Assembly: GCA_900163555.1 (NCBI GenBank)
Contig: FUHX01000076.1
Location: 1-59,740 of the forward strand
Direction of reading: 5' to 3'
DNA length: 59,740 nt
Source: Actinomycetales bacterium JB111
GTDB taxonomy: Bacteria > Actinomycetota > Actinomycetes > Actinomycetales > Actinomycetaceae
A program made the position numbers and the translations under genes. A model generated the notes under the pieces. The model ran no database searches and was not told the DNA's origin. It worked only from the letters and a program-made list of their open reading frames with translations. The first letter of the stretch is position 1. Each line of letters starts with the position of its first letter. Positions 32,648-39,474 of the stretch are shown one piece after another.

Positions 32648-34063
32648 TCACAGTCCCATCGTGGTCTCGACGGCGGTCCGCCACTTCGCGCGGAAGGCCG
32701 CGACGTCGTCGGCGGGTCGCTGCGGCGTGTACTCGGCCTCGACCTCCCAGGCGTACGGCCCGTCCTGGACCGCCAGGTCCGGGTCGAGGGCGAGGCGCAT
32801 GCAGGCGGCCGTGCCGAGCGCGGTGGCGTGCTGGGACGGGTAGGTCTGGACGGGGGCCTGCAGCATGTCCGCCTGGGACTGCATGAGGGTCCGGCTGCGG
32901 GTGAGGCCGCCGTCGACCTTGAGGCTCGTCAGCGCGGTGCCGAGCTCGGGGTGGGTGAGGTCGGCGAGCTCCGCGATCTGGGCGGCGATGCCGTCGATGA
33001 CCGCGCGGACGATCTGCGGCTTGCCGGTGGAGAGCTTCATGCCGACGACGAAGGCGCCCGCGTCCGGCTTCCACCAGGGGGCCGCGAGGCCGGCGAAGCT
33101 CGGGGCACAGATGACGCCGCCGGTGTCGTCGGCGGCGATCTCGTCCATCTCCGCGGCGTCGCGGATGACGCCGAGCTCCTGCATCCAGCGGACGGCGGAG
33201 GCCGCAGTGTAGACCTGCCCGTCCGAGCAGTACATGGTGCGGCCGCGCAGCCGCCAGGCCACCGAGGTGGTCAGCCCGTTGTCGAACCGGGGCGCGGTGT
33301 CGCCCATGTTGACGAGGATGAACGCGCCGGTGCCGTAGGTGCACTTGCCCTCGCCGCGCTCGAGGCAGTTCTCGGCGAAGAGGGCCGCCTGCTGGTCGAC
33401 GATGAGGCCGCCGACGGGCGCCTCGGCGCCGAACTCGGTGGTGGTGCCGATGATCTCGTCGCAGTCGACGATCCGGGGCAGCTTCTCGTCCGCGAGGTCG
33501 AAGATCTCCAGCAGCCGCTGGTCCCACTGCCCGGTGTCGACGTCGACGAGGAGGGACCGGGAGGCCGTCGAGACGTCGGTGACGAACTCGCCGGTGAGGC
33601 GGTGCAGGATCCACGTGTCCGTCGTCGTGACGACGCCCTCGCGGGTGAGGTTCTCGCGCAGCCAGGTGAGCTTCGGGGCGGTGAAGTAGGTGTCGAGGAC
33701 CAGTCCGGTCTTTTCGTGCACCTCGTCCGCGTGGTCGCGGAGCCGGTCGACGACGACCTCGCCGCGGCGGTCCTGCCACACGATGCAGGGGGTCAGGGGC
33801 TCCCCGGTGGCCGGGTCCCAGGCGAGGACGGTCTCGCCCTGGTTGGCGAGCGAGACGCCGTCGATCGGCTTGCCGGCCTTGGCGACCGCCTCCTTGCCGG
33901 CGTCGACGACGGAGTTGTAGAGCTCGAGCGGGTCCTGCTCGACCGCTCCGCCAGGGAGGTACTGGGGGTTGATGGAGTTCTCGACGACCGCGTGGATGCC
34001 ATCCTCATCCACGACGATCGCCTTGGAGCCGGACGTTCCTTGGTCCAGAGCCAGAATTGCCAC
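32648..34063 (-). CDS. FGGY-family kinase, GlpK-like but with altered substrate pocket
   Basis: A 471-residue kinase that by overall sequence belongs with glycerol kinase: ILALDQGTSGSKAIVVD at the start, IVWQDRRG near 95, VDQQAALFAENCLERGEGKCTYGTGAFILVN near 235-265, and a C-terminal VDGGLTRSRTLMQSQADML. In E. coli GlpK the motif NQRET supplies Arg83 and Glu84 to bind glycerol. Here it reads NQGET (Gly at about residue 76), so the arginine is missing while Glu, Trp, Tyr, Asp and Phe counterparts appear kept. It may phosphorylate a related polyol. The GTG start is supported by GGAAGAAGG upstream. It is the first gene of the operon and divergent from a DeoR regulator. Confidence 0.85.
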   Translation of the reverse strand: MAILALDQGTSGSKAIVVDEDGIHAVVENSINPQYLPGGAVEQDPLELYNSVVDAGKEAVAKAGKPIDGVSLANQGETVLAWDPATGEPLTPCIVWQDRRGEVVVDRLRDHADEVHEKTGLVLDTYFTAPKLTWLRENLTREGVVTTTDTWILHRLTGEFVTDVSTASRSLLVDVDTGQWDQRLLEIFDLADEKLPRIVDCDEIIGTTTEFGAEAPVGGLIVDQQAALFAENCLERGEGKCTYGTGAFILVNMGDTAPRFDNGLTTSVAWRLRGRTMYCSDGQVYTAASAVRWMQELGVIRDAAEMDEIAADDTGGVICAPSFAGLAAPWWKPDAGAFVVGMKLSTGKPQIVRAVIDGIAAQIAELADLTHPELGTALTSLKVDGGLTRSRTLMQSQADMLQAPVQTYPSQHATALGTAACMRLALDPDLAVQDGPYAWEVEAEYTPQRPADDVAAFRAKWRTAVETTMGL

Positions 34064-34153
34064 GTCGCAACCTTCTTCCGGTGGGCTCCGGGTCGATGCT
34101 GACCCGGACGGGTTCCTTGCGCCAGTGTGGGCGCTGAAGGGAAGCCTGGGTGT

Positions 34154-34193
34154 GTGTGGAAGTGCGTGCAAACCGTGTGGGAGATTGTGGGAG
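34154..34193. promoter_or_regulatory. Three phased direct repeats, possible DeoR operator
   Basis: GTGTGGAAG (34154-34162), GTGTGGGAG (34175-34183) and TTGTGGGAG (34185-34193) lie in the intergenic region between the kinase and the DeoR gene, spaced 21 and 10 bp, about two and one helical turns. DeoR-family repressors often bind direct repeats between divergent genes. The region 34064-34236 holds no gene. Confidence 0.4.
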
Positions 34194-34236
34194 TCTGACG
34201 GCGCCGACGACGGCGTGGATCGGGAGGATGTGTGGC

Positions 34237-35001
34237 GTGCTGGCGGATCAGAGGTGCCGATACATCGTGCGCGTGCTGCACTCCCAGGCGTCGGTGTCGA
34301 CGCTCGAGCTCAGCCGCGCGCTGCACGTGAGCGCGGAGACGATCCGGCGGGATCTCGTGCGGCTCGAGCGGCAGGGGGAGCTGCGCCGCGTGTTCGGCGG
34401 CGCCGTGTCGGTGACGCGGCAGCGAAAGAGCGAGCCGTCCTTCGACCGGCGCAGCGCGATCAACTCGGACAAGAAGCGGGCGATCGGTGAGGCGTGCCGG
34501 GACGTGGTGGCGGACGCCGAGACGATCTTCATCGACGTCGGGACCACGGGCCAGGCGGTGGCGGCGGCGCTCGCGCCCACGTTCACCGGCACGATCGTCA
34601 CGCACTCGCTTCTCGTGGCGATCGAGGTGGCCGAGGGGAGCACGGCGGAGCTCGTGCTGGCGCCCGGACGGATGCGGCGCGGCGAGTGGTCTTTGACCGG
34701 GGCGGCGACCCACGAGTTCCTCGCCAACATGCGCTACGACGTCGCGCTCGTCAGCTGCGGCGGGGTGGATGCGGCCGCCGGCCCGACGGACTTCGACTTC
34801 GACGACGCCGAGGTGAAGCGGACGGTCGCACAGCACGCGGAGCGGGCCTACGTGCTGGCCGACTCCTCGAAGCACGGGGTCGTCGGGCGGTACGTCATCG
34901 GCGACTGGTACGACGTGAGCGGGATCGTCACGGACTCGGCGCCGCCGGAGGGGCTCGCCGCGAGCATCTGGAGCGCCGGCGGGGAGATCCATCATCCGTA
35001 G
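34237..35001 (+). CDS. DeoR-family transcriptional regulator
   Basis: A 254-residue DeoR/GlpR-type regulator. The N-terminal winged helix spans about residues 1-55 (RYIVRVLHSQASVSTLELSRALHVSAETIRRDLVRLERQGELRRVFGGA, with the family signature TIRRDL). The C-terminal DeoR sensor domain includes IFIDVGTTGQAVAAAL, then ALVSCGGVD and YVLADSSKHG, the sugar-phosphate isomerase-like fold. Such regulators are usually induced by phosphorylated sugars or polyols. The GTG at 34237 is favoured because GGGAGG sits 9 bases before it. The ATG at 34228 would leave no spacing. It is divergent from the kinase-EutH-dehydrogenase operon, which it presumably represses. Confidence 0.88.
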   Translation: MLADQRCRYIVRVLHSQASVSTLELSRALHVSAETIRRDLVRLERQGELRRVFGGAVSVTRQRKSEPSFDRRSAINSDKKRAIGEACRDVVADAETIFIDVGTTGQAVAAALAPTFTGTIVTHSLLVAIEVAEGSTAELVLAPGRMRRGEWSLTGAATHEFLANMRYDVALVSCGGVDAAAGPTDFDFDDAEVKRTVAQHAERAYVLADSSKHGVVGRYVIGDWYDVSGIVTDSAPPEGLAASIWSAGGEIHHP

Positions 35002-35037
35002 GGGGTGAGGCGGGGGCAGGACGTGGGGCGGGGACGG

Positions 35038-35083
35038 GCCTTGATTCGGACCCGGTTCGGGCCTGATTCGGGCTTGATCCAGG
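35038..35083. repeat. Three short direct repeats upstream of the NERD-helicase gene
   Basis: GCCTTGATTCGG (35038-35049), GCCTGATTCGG (35061-35071) and GCTTGATCCAGG (35072-35083) are imperfect copies of one 11-12 base unit just before the next gene. They may be an operator or a chance low-complexity run. Confidence 0.35.
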
Positions 35084-35117
35084 CCTGGGTGTCGGCGTCG
35101 CTGGGTAGCGTGTCGAC

Positions 35118-36806
35118 ATGGCGACGATGATCCCCGCTGAGGTCGGTTTCGGAGACGGTTTCGGCGGCGAGGGCATCGTCTGGGGGAGGCTCAAGGAGCA
35201 GCTGCCCGACGACGTCGTGGTCCTGCATTCGACGGCCATCCGCCAGCAGGGCACCGAGCGCGAGGTCGACCTGCTGGTGCTGTGGCCCGGGGTGGGCGTG
35301 GCCGTCGTCGAGGTCAAGGGCGGGTGGGTCGAGTACCGCGACGGCGTGTGGCGCAACGGCCGCGGGCCCAGCCAGTCCCAGGTGATCGAGGACCCCGCCG
35401 CCCAGGTCAACGACGCGCGCCACCGGCTCGTGGAGTGGCTCCGCCCGAGGGGCGTGCGCGTGAAGGAGGCGACCAACGCGAGGTGGGCGTCCGTCGTCGT
35501 GCTGCCGGGGGTGGACGTGCCGTCCGGGTGGGAGACGCCGGGTCTCCCGGCTGAGTGCCTCGTCGGGCGCCAGGACCTGGATCGGCTGGAGGACCGGCTG
35601 CGGGTCGCGATCGAGCGGCACGGGCAGGGCATGCGGCCGCTGACGGAGGTGGACGTGGCGGCGCTGGTCGACGCGATCGCCCCCGAGCTCGTCCCGGACG
35701 AGGTGCAGTTCCAGGTGGCCGACCAGGCCGAGGAGGTACTCAGGCTCACGGCCGAGCAGGAGGACGTGCTCGACGCGATCCGCGAGTTCCCCCGGGCCCG
35801 CATCATCGGCGGGGCCGGCACGGGCAAGACGGTGCTCGCGCTGCGGAAGGCTCGCCAGCTCGCGCGCGACGGGAAACGCGTCGCGCTCATGTGCTACACC
35901 GTGGGGCTCGCGAGGTCCTTCCAGCGTGAGGTCGCCACGTGGCGACCGAAGGAGCGGCCCGAGTACGTGGGGACGTTCCACGATCTCGCGTTCGAGTGGG
36001 GCGCGACCGGGGGTGACCGGAAGGACCCGCAGTTCTGGGAGGAGGACCTCCCGGGGCAGCTGCGGGAGCGCGCCGCGCAGCGGGCGGTGGCGGACCGGTT
36101 CGACGTCGCCGTCATCGACGAGGCGCAGGACTTCGGCGACTCCTGGTGGGAGGCCGTGACCGCCTGCCTGCGCGCCGGCGACGAGGGAGGGCTGTTCGTC
36201 TTCCTCGACGACGGGCAGAAGCTGTTCACCCGGCACGGCCGCGACCCGATCGACCTGCCACCGGTCTCGCTGGTGCGCAACCTGCGCAGCTCGAAGCAGA
36301 TCGCCCAGCTGGCCGGCGCCTTCGCCACGACGCCGACCAGCCCGAAGGCGGTGGCGCGCAGGCCCGTGCTCCTGCTCGACGTGCCCGCGGACGAGGCGGT
36401 CGACGCCGCCGACGACGTGGTCGAGGCGCTGATTGCCGGCGAGGGCGAGGACGGTTTCACCGCCGGACAGATCGCGCTGATCACCACCGGCTCGCGCCAC
36501 CCGGTGCAGCCGAGCATCTATGAGTCCGAGGCTCGGGAGCAGTACTGGGACGACTTCTTCGCCGGCGAGGACGTCTTCTACGGGACCGTGCAGGGGTTCA
36601 AGGGCCTGGAGCGGCCGGCCGTCGTCCTCTGCCTCAACGGGATCCACAAGGCCGCGCCGGCCCGGGAACGCATCTACACCGGGATCTCGCGCGCGACGAC
36701 GTTGCTCGTGGTGGTCGGTCCCCGTGAGCTCCTGGAGGACGCCGGCGGAGAGGCGGCCCGACGGCGCCTGAGGGACGTGCGGGATTGGGCGTGGCCGGCG
36801 GGATAA
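35118..36806 (+). CDS. NERD-domain nuclease fused to UvrD-like helicase
   Basis: A 562-residue protein. The N-terminal NERD (nuclease-related) domain, about residues 15-125, shows the PD-(D/E)XK-like core E49-x-D51 and E65-V-K67 in TEREVDLLVLWPG and VVEVKGGW. The SF1 helicase core starts with Walker A GGAGTGKT at about 231-238, then Walker B VIDEAQDF near 335, LDDGQKLF, and a C-terminal GTVQGFKGLERPAVVLCLNG with TGISRATTLLVVVGP. It probably processes DNA. It has the same layout and Walker A position as the second NERD-helicase at 44150, but genome-like high GC, so it is probably an older chromosomal relative. It is transcribed alone. Confidence 0.88.
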   Translation: MATMIPAEVGFGDGFGGEGIVWGRLKEQLPDDVVVLHSTAIRQQGTEREVDLLVLWPGVGVAVVEVKGGWVEYRDGVWRNGRGPSQSQVIEDPAAQVNDARHRLVEWLRPRGVRVKEATNARWASVVVLPGVDVPSGWETPGLPAECLVGRQDLDRLEDRLRVAIERHGQGMRPLTEVDVAALVDAIAPELVPDEVQFQVADQAEEVLRLTAEQEDVLDAIREFPRARIIGGAGTGKTVLALRKARQLARDGKRVALMCYTVGLARSFQREVATWRPKERPEYVGTFHDLAFEWGATGGDRKDPQFWEEDLPGQLRERAAQRAVADRFDVAVIDEAQDFGDSWWEAVTACLRAGDEGGLFVFLDDGQKLFTRHGRDPIDLPPVSLVRNLRSSKQIAQLAGAFATTPTSPKAVARRPVLLLDVPADEAVDAADDVVEALIAGEGEDGFTAGQIALITTGSRHPVQPSIYESEAREQYWDDFFAGEDVFYGTVQGFKGLERPAVVLCLNGIHKAAPARERIYTGISRATTLLVVVGPRELLEDAGGEAARRRLRDVRDWAWPAG

Positions 36807-36899
36807 GGGTGTTGTCGGCGGGGTAGGCGGAACGGCTAGAAATGTCGGTGGTCGCTCGTAGAGTTTCGACGTCGGCCCCCTTCCCGAAAGGCATTCACG

Positions 36900-37452
36900 A
36901 TGTCCGAGCGCATCCCCGTTGTGTATGGCTACCTCGACCACTTCGACAGCCTGTCCATCCTCCCCGAGCAGTACGCGATCGACCTCGCGGAGGAGATCCA
37001 GGCCGTCGCGAACGCCCGCACCTGGGGCGAGGCCAGGCGCGTGGAGTTCAGGCGCTCGGAGTCTCCGGTTCCCGGGGGAGGAGAGCCTCGATGAGGGAGA
37101 GGAGCTGGCCGCCGACGATGAGCCCTTTGACATCGAGGAGACGCCCTTGCGTGAGAACGGCTACTGGCCCCCCGTTCTCCCCCAGCTCTTCCTCGAGGCG
37201 CAGATCCTCAACGACGAGGCGGTCGCCGATCTGAGAGAAATCGGTGAAGTGGAGCAGGCGGTGCTCGACGACCCCTACTTCAAGATCACGCTTGAGCAGG
37301 AGGCGGAGATGCTCGAGGTGCTCGAGCGGCACGGGTACTCGGCCCGGCGGGACGACGCGCTGCTCGTGCGCTGTGAGTACATCGGAGAGGACTGCAGCGA
37401 GGCCCTCACAGCCATCGAGGCAGGGACGTATACCAGTCGCAATCGCCTCTAG
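36900..37452 (+). pseudogene. Hypothetical protein, frameshifted at a G5 run
   Basis: The gene begins with ATG at 36900 (GAAAGG upstream) and reads SERIPVVYGYLDHFDSLSIL onward. It stops after 64 residues, while the next frame continues EESLDEGEELAADDEPFD to a full-length end at 37452. Deleting one G from the G run at 37074-37078 restores a single frame of about 183 acidic residues. No family is recognised. The second part is rich in Glu/Asp and has two Cys near the end (CEYIGEDCSEAL). Either a sequencing error or a slipped homopolymer is likely. Confidence 0.6.
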
Positions 37453-37493
37453 GACGGGACCGGCGAGCGGCCGGACCTTCGAGGATTGTTGGC

Positions 37494-37514
37494 CCCGCGG
37501 CGTGTCGCCGCGGG
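37494..37514. terminator. Strong GC hairpin between convergent genes
   Basis: A perfect 9-bp stem CCCGCGGCG with loop TGT and CGCCGCGGG lies between the end of the small hypothetical gene and the end of vsr, which converge. No T-run follows on either strand, so it is only a candidate terminator. Confidence 0.45.
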
Positions 37515-37598
37515 CCGCTCCTGTTCACGGCAGTGCGAAGCGGTTCGCGGTACAGGCGCGAGTCGCGGGGTGCGTCGTCCCGCGTGCGATGCATCGGG

Positions 37599-38054
37599 TC
37601 ATGACGCTCGACATCGGGCGATCGCGTCGATCACCTGCGCGGCGGCGGTCTCTGCGGCCTCGTGCTCCCAGATCCGAAGGACCTCCCAGCCGGCGTCCTC
37701 GAGAAGTCGGTCGGTGTCGCGGTCGCGTTCTGAGTTTGTGCTGAGCTTGGTCTCCCACCAGTGGCTGTTGGCCGCCGGCGACGTGCCGTGTTCGGGGCAC
37801 GAGTGCCAGAAGCAGCCGTCGATGAAGACGGCGAGACGGGCCCGGATGAAGGCGATGTCGATGGTGCGGCGCCGGTTGCCGGGAACGGGGTAGTTCACCC
37901 GGTACCGCAGTCCTGCGCTGTGCAGGAGCCGGCGGAGCGCGAGCTCGGGCGCGGTGTCTCGTCGTGCGGCACGGGACATCCGTGCGGCTACCGCAGGGGA
38001 CGAGGCGCCTGGGTGGGGCGGGACGCGAGAGTGCGGCCCCTGGCTTGTATCCAC
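37599..38054 (-). CDS. vsr: Very short patch repair (Vsr) endonuclease
   Basis: A 151-residue Vsr endonuclease, which nicks 5' of T in T:G mismatches that arise from deamination of 5-methylcytosine. Visible features are the family start RDTAPELALRRLLHSAGLRYRVNYPV, the catalytic region IDIAFIRARLAVFIDGCFWHSCPEHG with the metal-binding Asp and the His/Cys Zn-type residues, and SERDRDTDRLLEDAGWEVLRIWEHE near the end. The GTG start at 38054 has GGAGG upstream. ATG 37979 would cut off the flexible N terminus. It is divergent from the C5 methyltransferase with a LexA operator 25 bases before its start codon. Confidence 0.92.
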   Translation of the reverse strand: MDTSQGPHSRVPPHPGASSPAVAARMSRAARRDTAPELALRRLLHSAGLRYRVNYPVPGNRRRTIDIAFIRARLAVFIDGCFWHSCPEHGTSPAANSHWWETKLSTNSERDRDTDRLLEDAGWEVLRIWEHEAAETAAAQVIDAIARCRAS

Positions 38055-38078
38055 AGAGCCATCCTCCGATGTCGGTGA

Positions 38079-38094
38079 TCGAACGTATGTTCGA
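38079..38094. promoter_or_regulatory. Perfect LexA/SOS operator between vsr and the methyltransferase
   Basis: TCGAACGTATGTTCGA is a perfect palindromic match to the Gram-positive/actinobacterial SOS box (CGAAC-RNRY-GTTCG with flanking T and A). The 7-bp arms extend to ATCGAAC/GTTCGAT at 38078-38095. It lies in the vsr-methyltransferase divergent region. A -10-like TATGTT (38086-38091) reads rightward within it and TACGTT reads leftward, so LexA binding would block both. Control by LexA follows from the match to the known consensus. Expression is not shown. Confidence 0.85.
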
Positions 38095-38181
38095 TTGATC
38101 GATGGGCTGGGGACGCCGTCGACCGAGGCATTTACAGCGCCGGCGCGCCGGCGGTCATCTCACCACAAGAAAGTGGATCTC

Positions 38182-39354
38182 ATGGCTTACAGTCGGCGAG
38201 TGGCAGCCAGTTCCGTGGGGATCGACGAGATTCGTACGCTCGACCTCTTTGCCGGCGCCGGGGGACTGTCGACCGGTTTTCACCAGGCCGACCCGGCGTT
38301 CACGGTCGTCGGCGCCGTCGAGTTCGACGTGGCCGCCGCGGCGACCTTCGCTGCCAATCACGGTGACGTCGTGCACGTCGGCGACATCACGGAGTGGGTG
38401 TCCTCAGGCGCCGTTCCCGAGGTCGACGTCGTTGTCGGCGGACCGCCGTGCCAAGGCTTCTCCAGGCTCAACAAGAACCGTGACCAGGACATCCGAAACA
38501 ACCTGTGGCGCCAGTACATGAAGGCGGTGCGCCTGGCCCAGCCGAAGTACTTCGTGATGGAGAACGTGGCGGCACTCTTCTCCACTCCCGAGTACGAGAT
38601 GCTCCTGAGTGCGTTCGAGCCGGGCGGCGCGCTCGAGGACTACATGGTGCAGTCCCGCGTGCTCAACGCCGCCGACTTCGGCGTGCCGCAGTCGAGGAAG
38701 CGTGCCATCGTGATCGGGCGTCGCCGTGATCTGGCTGCTCCGGGGATGCCGCTGCCTCGTTCCCGCGAGGACTGGATCCCGTCAGGCACTGTGTTCGCGC
38801 GGACCTCCGAGGAGGTGGTCCTGACGAGCGTGGAAGACCCCCGCACCACGACGTTCAACGGTGTGGACCTCGAAGGGGCGTACCGGACCGAAGAGCTGCA
38901 CTACACGAGGAACTACGCCCAGCTCAGTCTGGACCGCTTCCGCAGCATTCCACCCGGAGGCAACCGATTCGACCTGCCTGACGAGCTCAAGGCGCCGTGC
39001 TGGCGGAGGCACACGAAGGGTTCGGGAGACGTCATGGGGCGTCTTCGATCAGAGCGGCCATCGGTGACGATCCGCACCGAGTTCTTCAAGCCCGAGAAGG
39101 GCAGGTATCTGCACCCAACCGCCAACCGTGCGATCACGCATCGCGAAGCCGCTCTGCTCCAGGGATTCGACGACGACTACCTATGGCTAGGCACGAAGCC
39201 TCAGATCGCACGGCAGATCGGGAACGCTGTGCCACCGCCACTGGCAGCTGCAGTGGCGAGGCGGATTATGGAGGCGATCGTGAGCGCGCCAGTCACGGCC
39301 CGCTCCGAGTCGGACACGGATCGACCGAGGTTCCTTCAGCCGACCATGTGGTAG
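38182..39354 (+). CDS. C5-cytosine DNA methyltransferase (Dcm/DrmMII-like)
   Basis: A 390-residue DNA cytosine-5 methyltransferase. Motif I is DLFAGAGGLSTGF at 21-33, motif IV GGPPCQGFS with the catalytic Cys90, motif VI ENV at 127-129 and motif VIII QSRKR at 170-174. The target-recognition region follows, then motif IX (THREAALLQGFDDDY) and motif X (QIGNAVPPPLAAAVA). It protects host DNA from its own restriction system. In class 2 DISARM the methyltransferase (DrmMII) is of this type, and pairing with Vsr suggests 5mC in a CCWGG-like context, which is inference. The ATG at 38182 starts at the first family-like residue. Confidence 0.93.
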   Translation: MAYSRRVAASSVGIDEIRTLDLFAGAGGLSTGFHQADPAFTVVGAVEFDVAAAATFAANHGDVVHVGDITEWVSSGAVPEVDVVVGGPPCQGFSRLNKNRDQDIRNNLWRQYMKAVRLAQPKYFVMENVAALFSTPEYEMLLSAFEPGGALEDYMVQSRVLNAADFGVPQSRKRAIVIGRRRDLAAPGMPLPRSREDWIPSGTVFARTSEEVVLTSVEDPRTTTFNGVDLEGAYRTEELHYTRNYAQLSLDRFRSIPPGGNRFDLPDELKAPCWRRHTKGSGDVMGRLRSERPSVTIRTEFFKPEKGRYLHPTANRAITHREAALLQGFDDDYLWLGTKPQIARQIGNAVPPPLAAAVARRIMEAIVSAPVTARSESDTDRPRFLQPTMW

Positions 39355-39474
39355 TGGGCGGGACACCAACTTTCAGTCAGAACTGCGATCGGTGTCGTGA
39401 CTTGTCCATATAGTTGGATGGCAGTCGAATGTGCATCCAAGAACCAGCCCGGACGCCACCGGAGAGGCAGAGTC

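Noticed and set aside
36900-37452. Programmed ribosomal frameshift
   Set aside because: No slippery-site plus pseudoknot was recognised. An extra G in a homopolymer is the simpler explanation, though not excluded.
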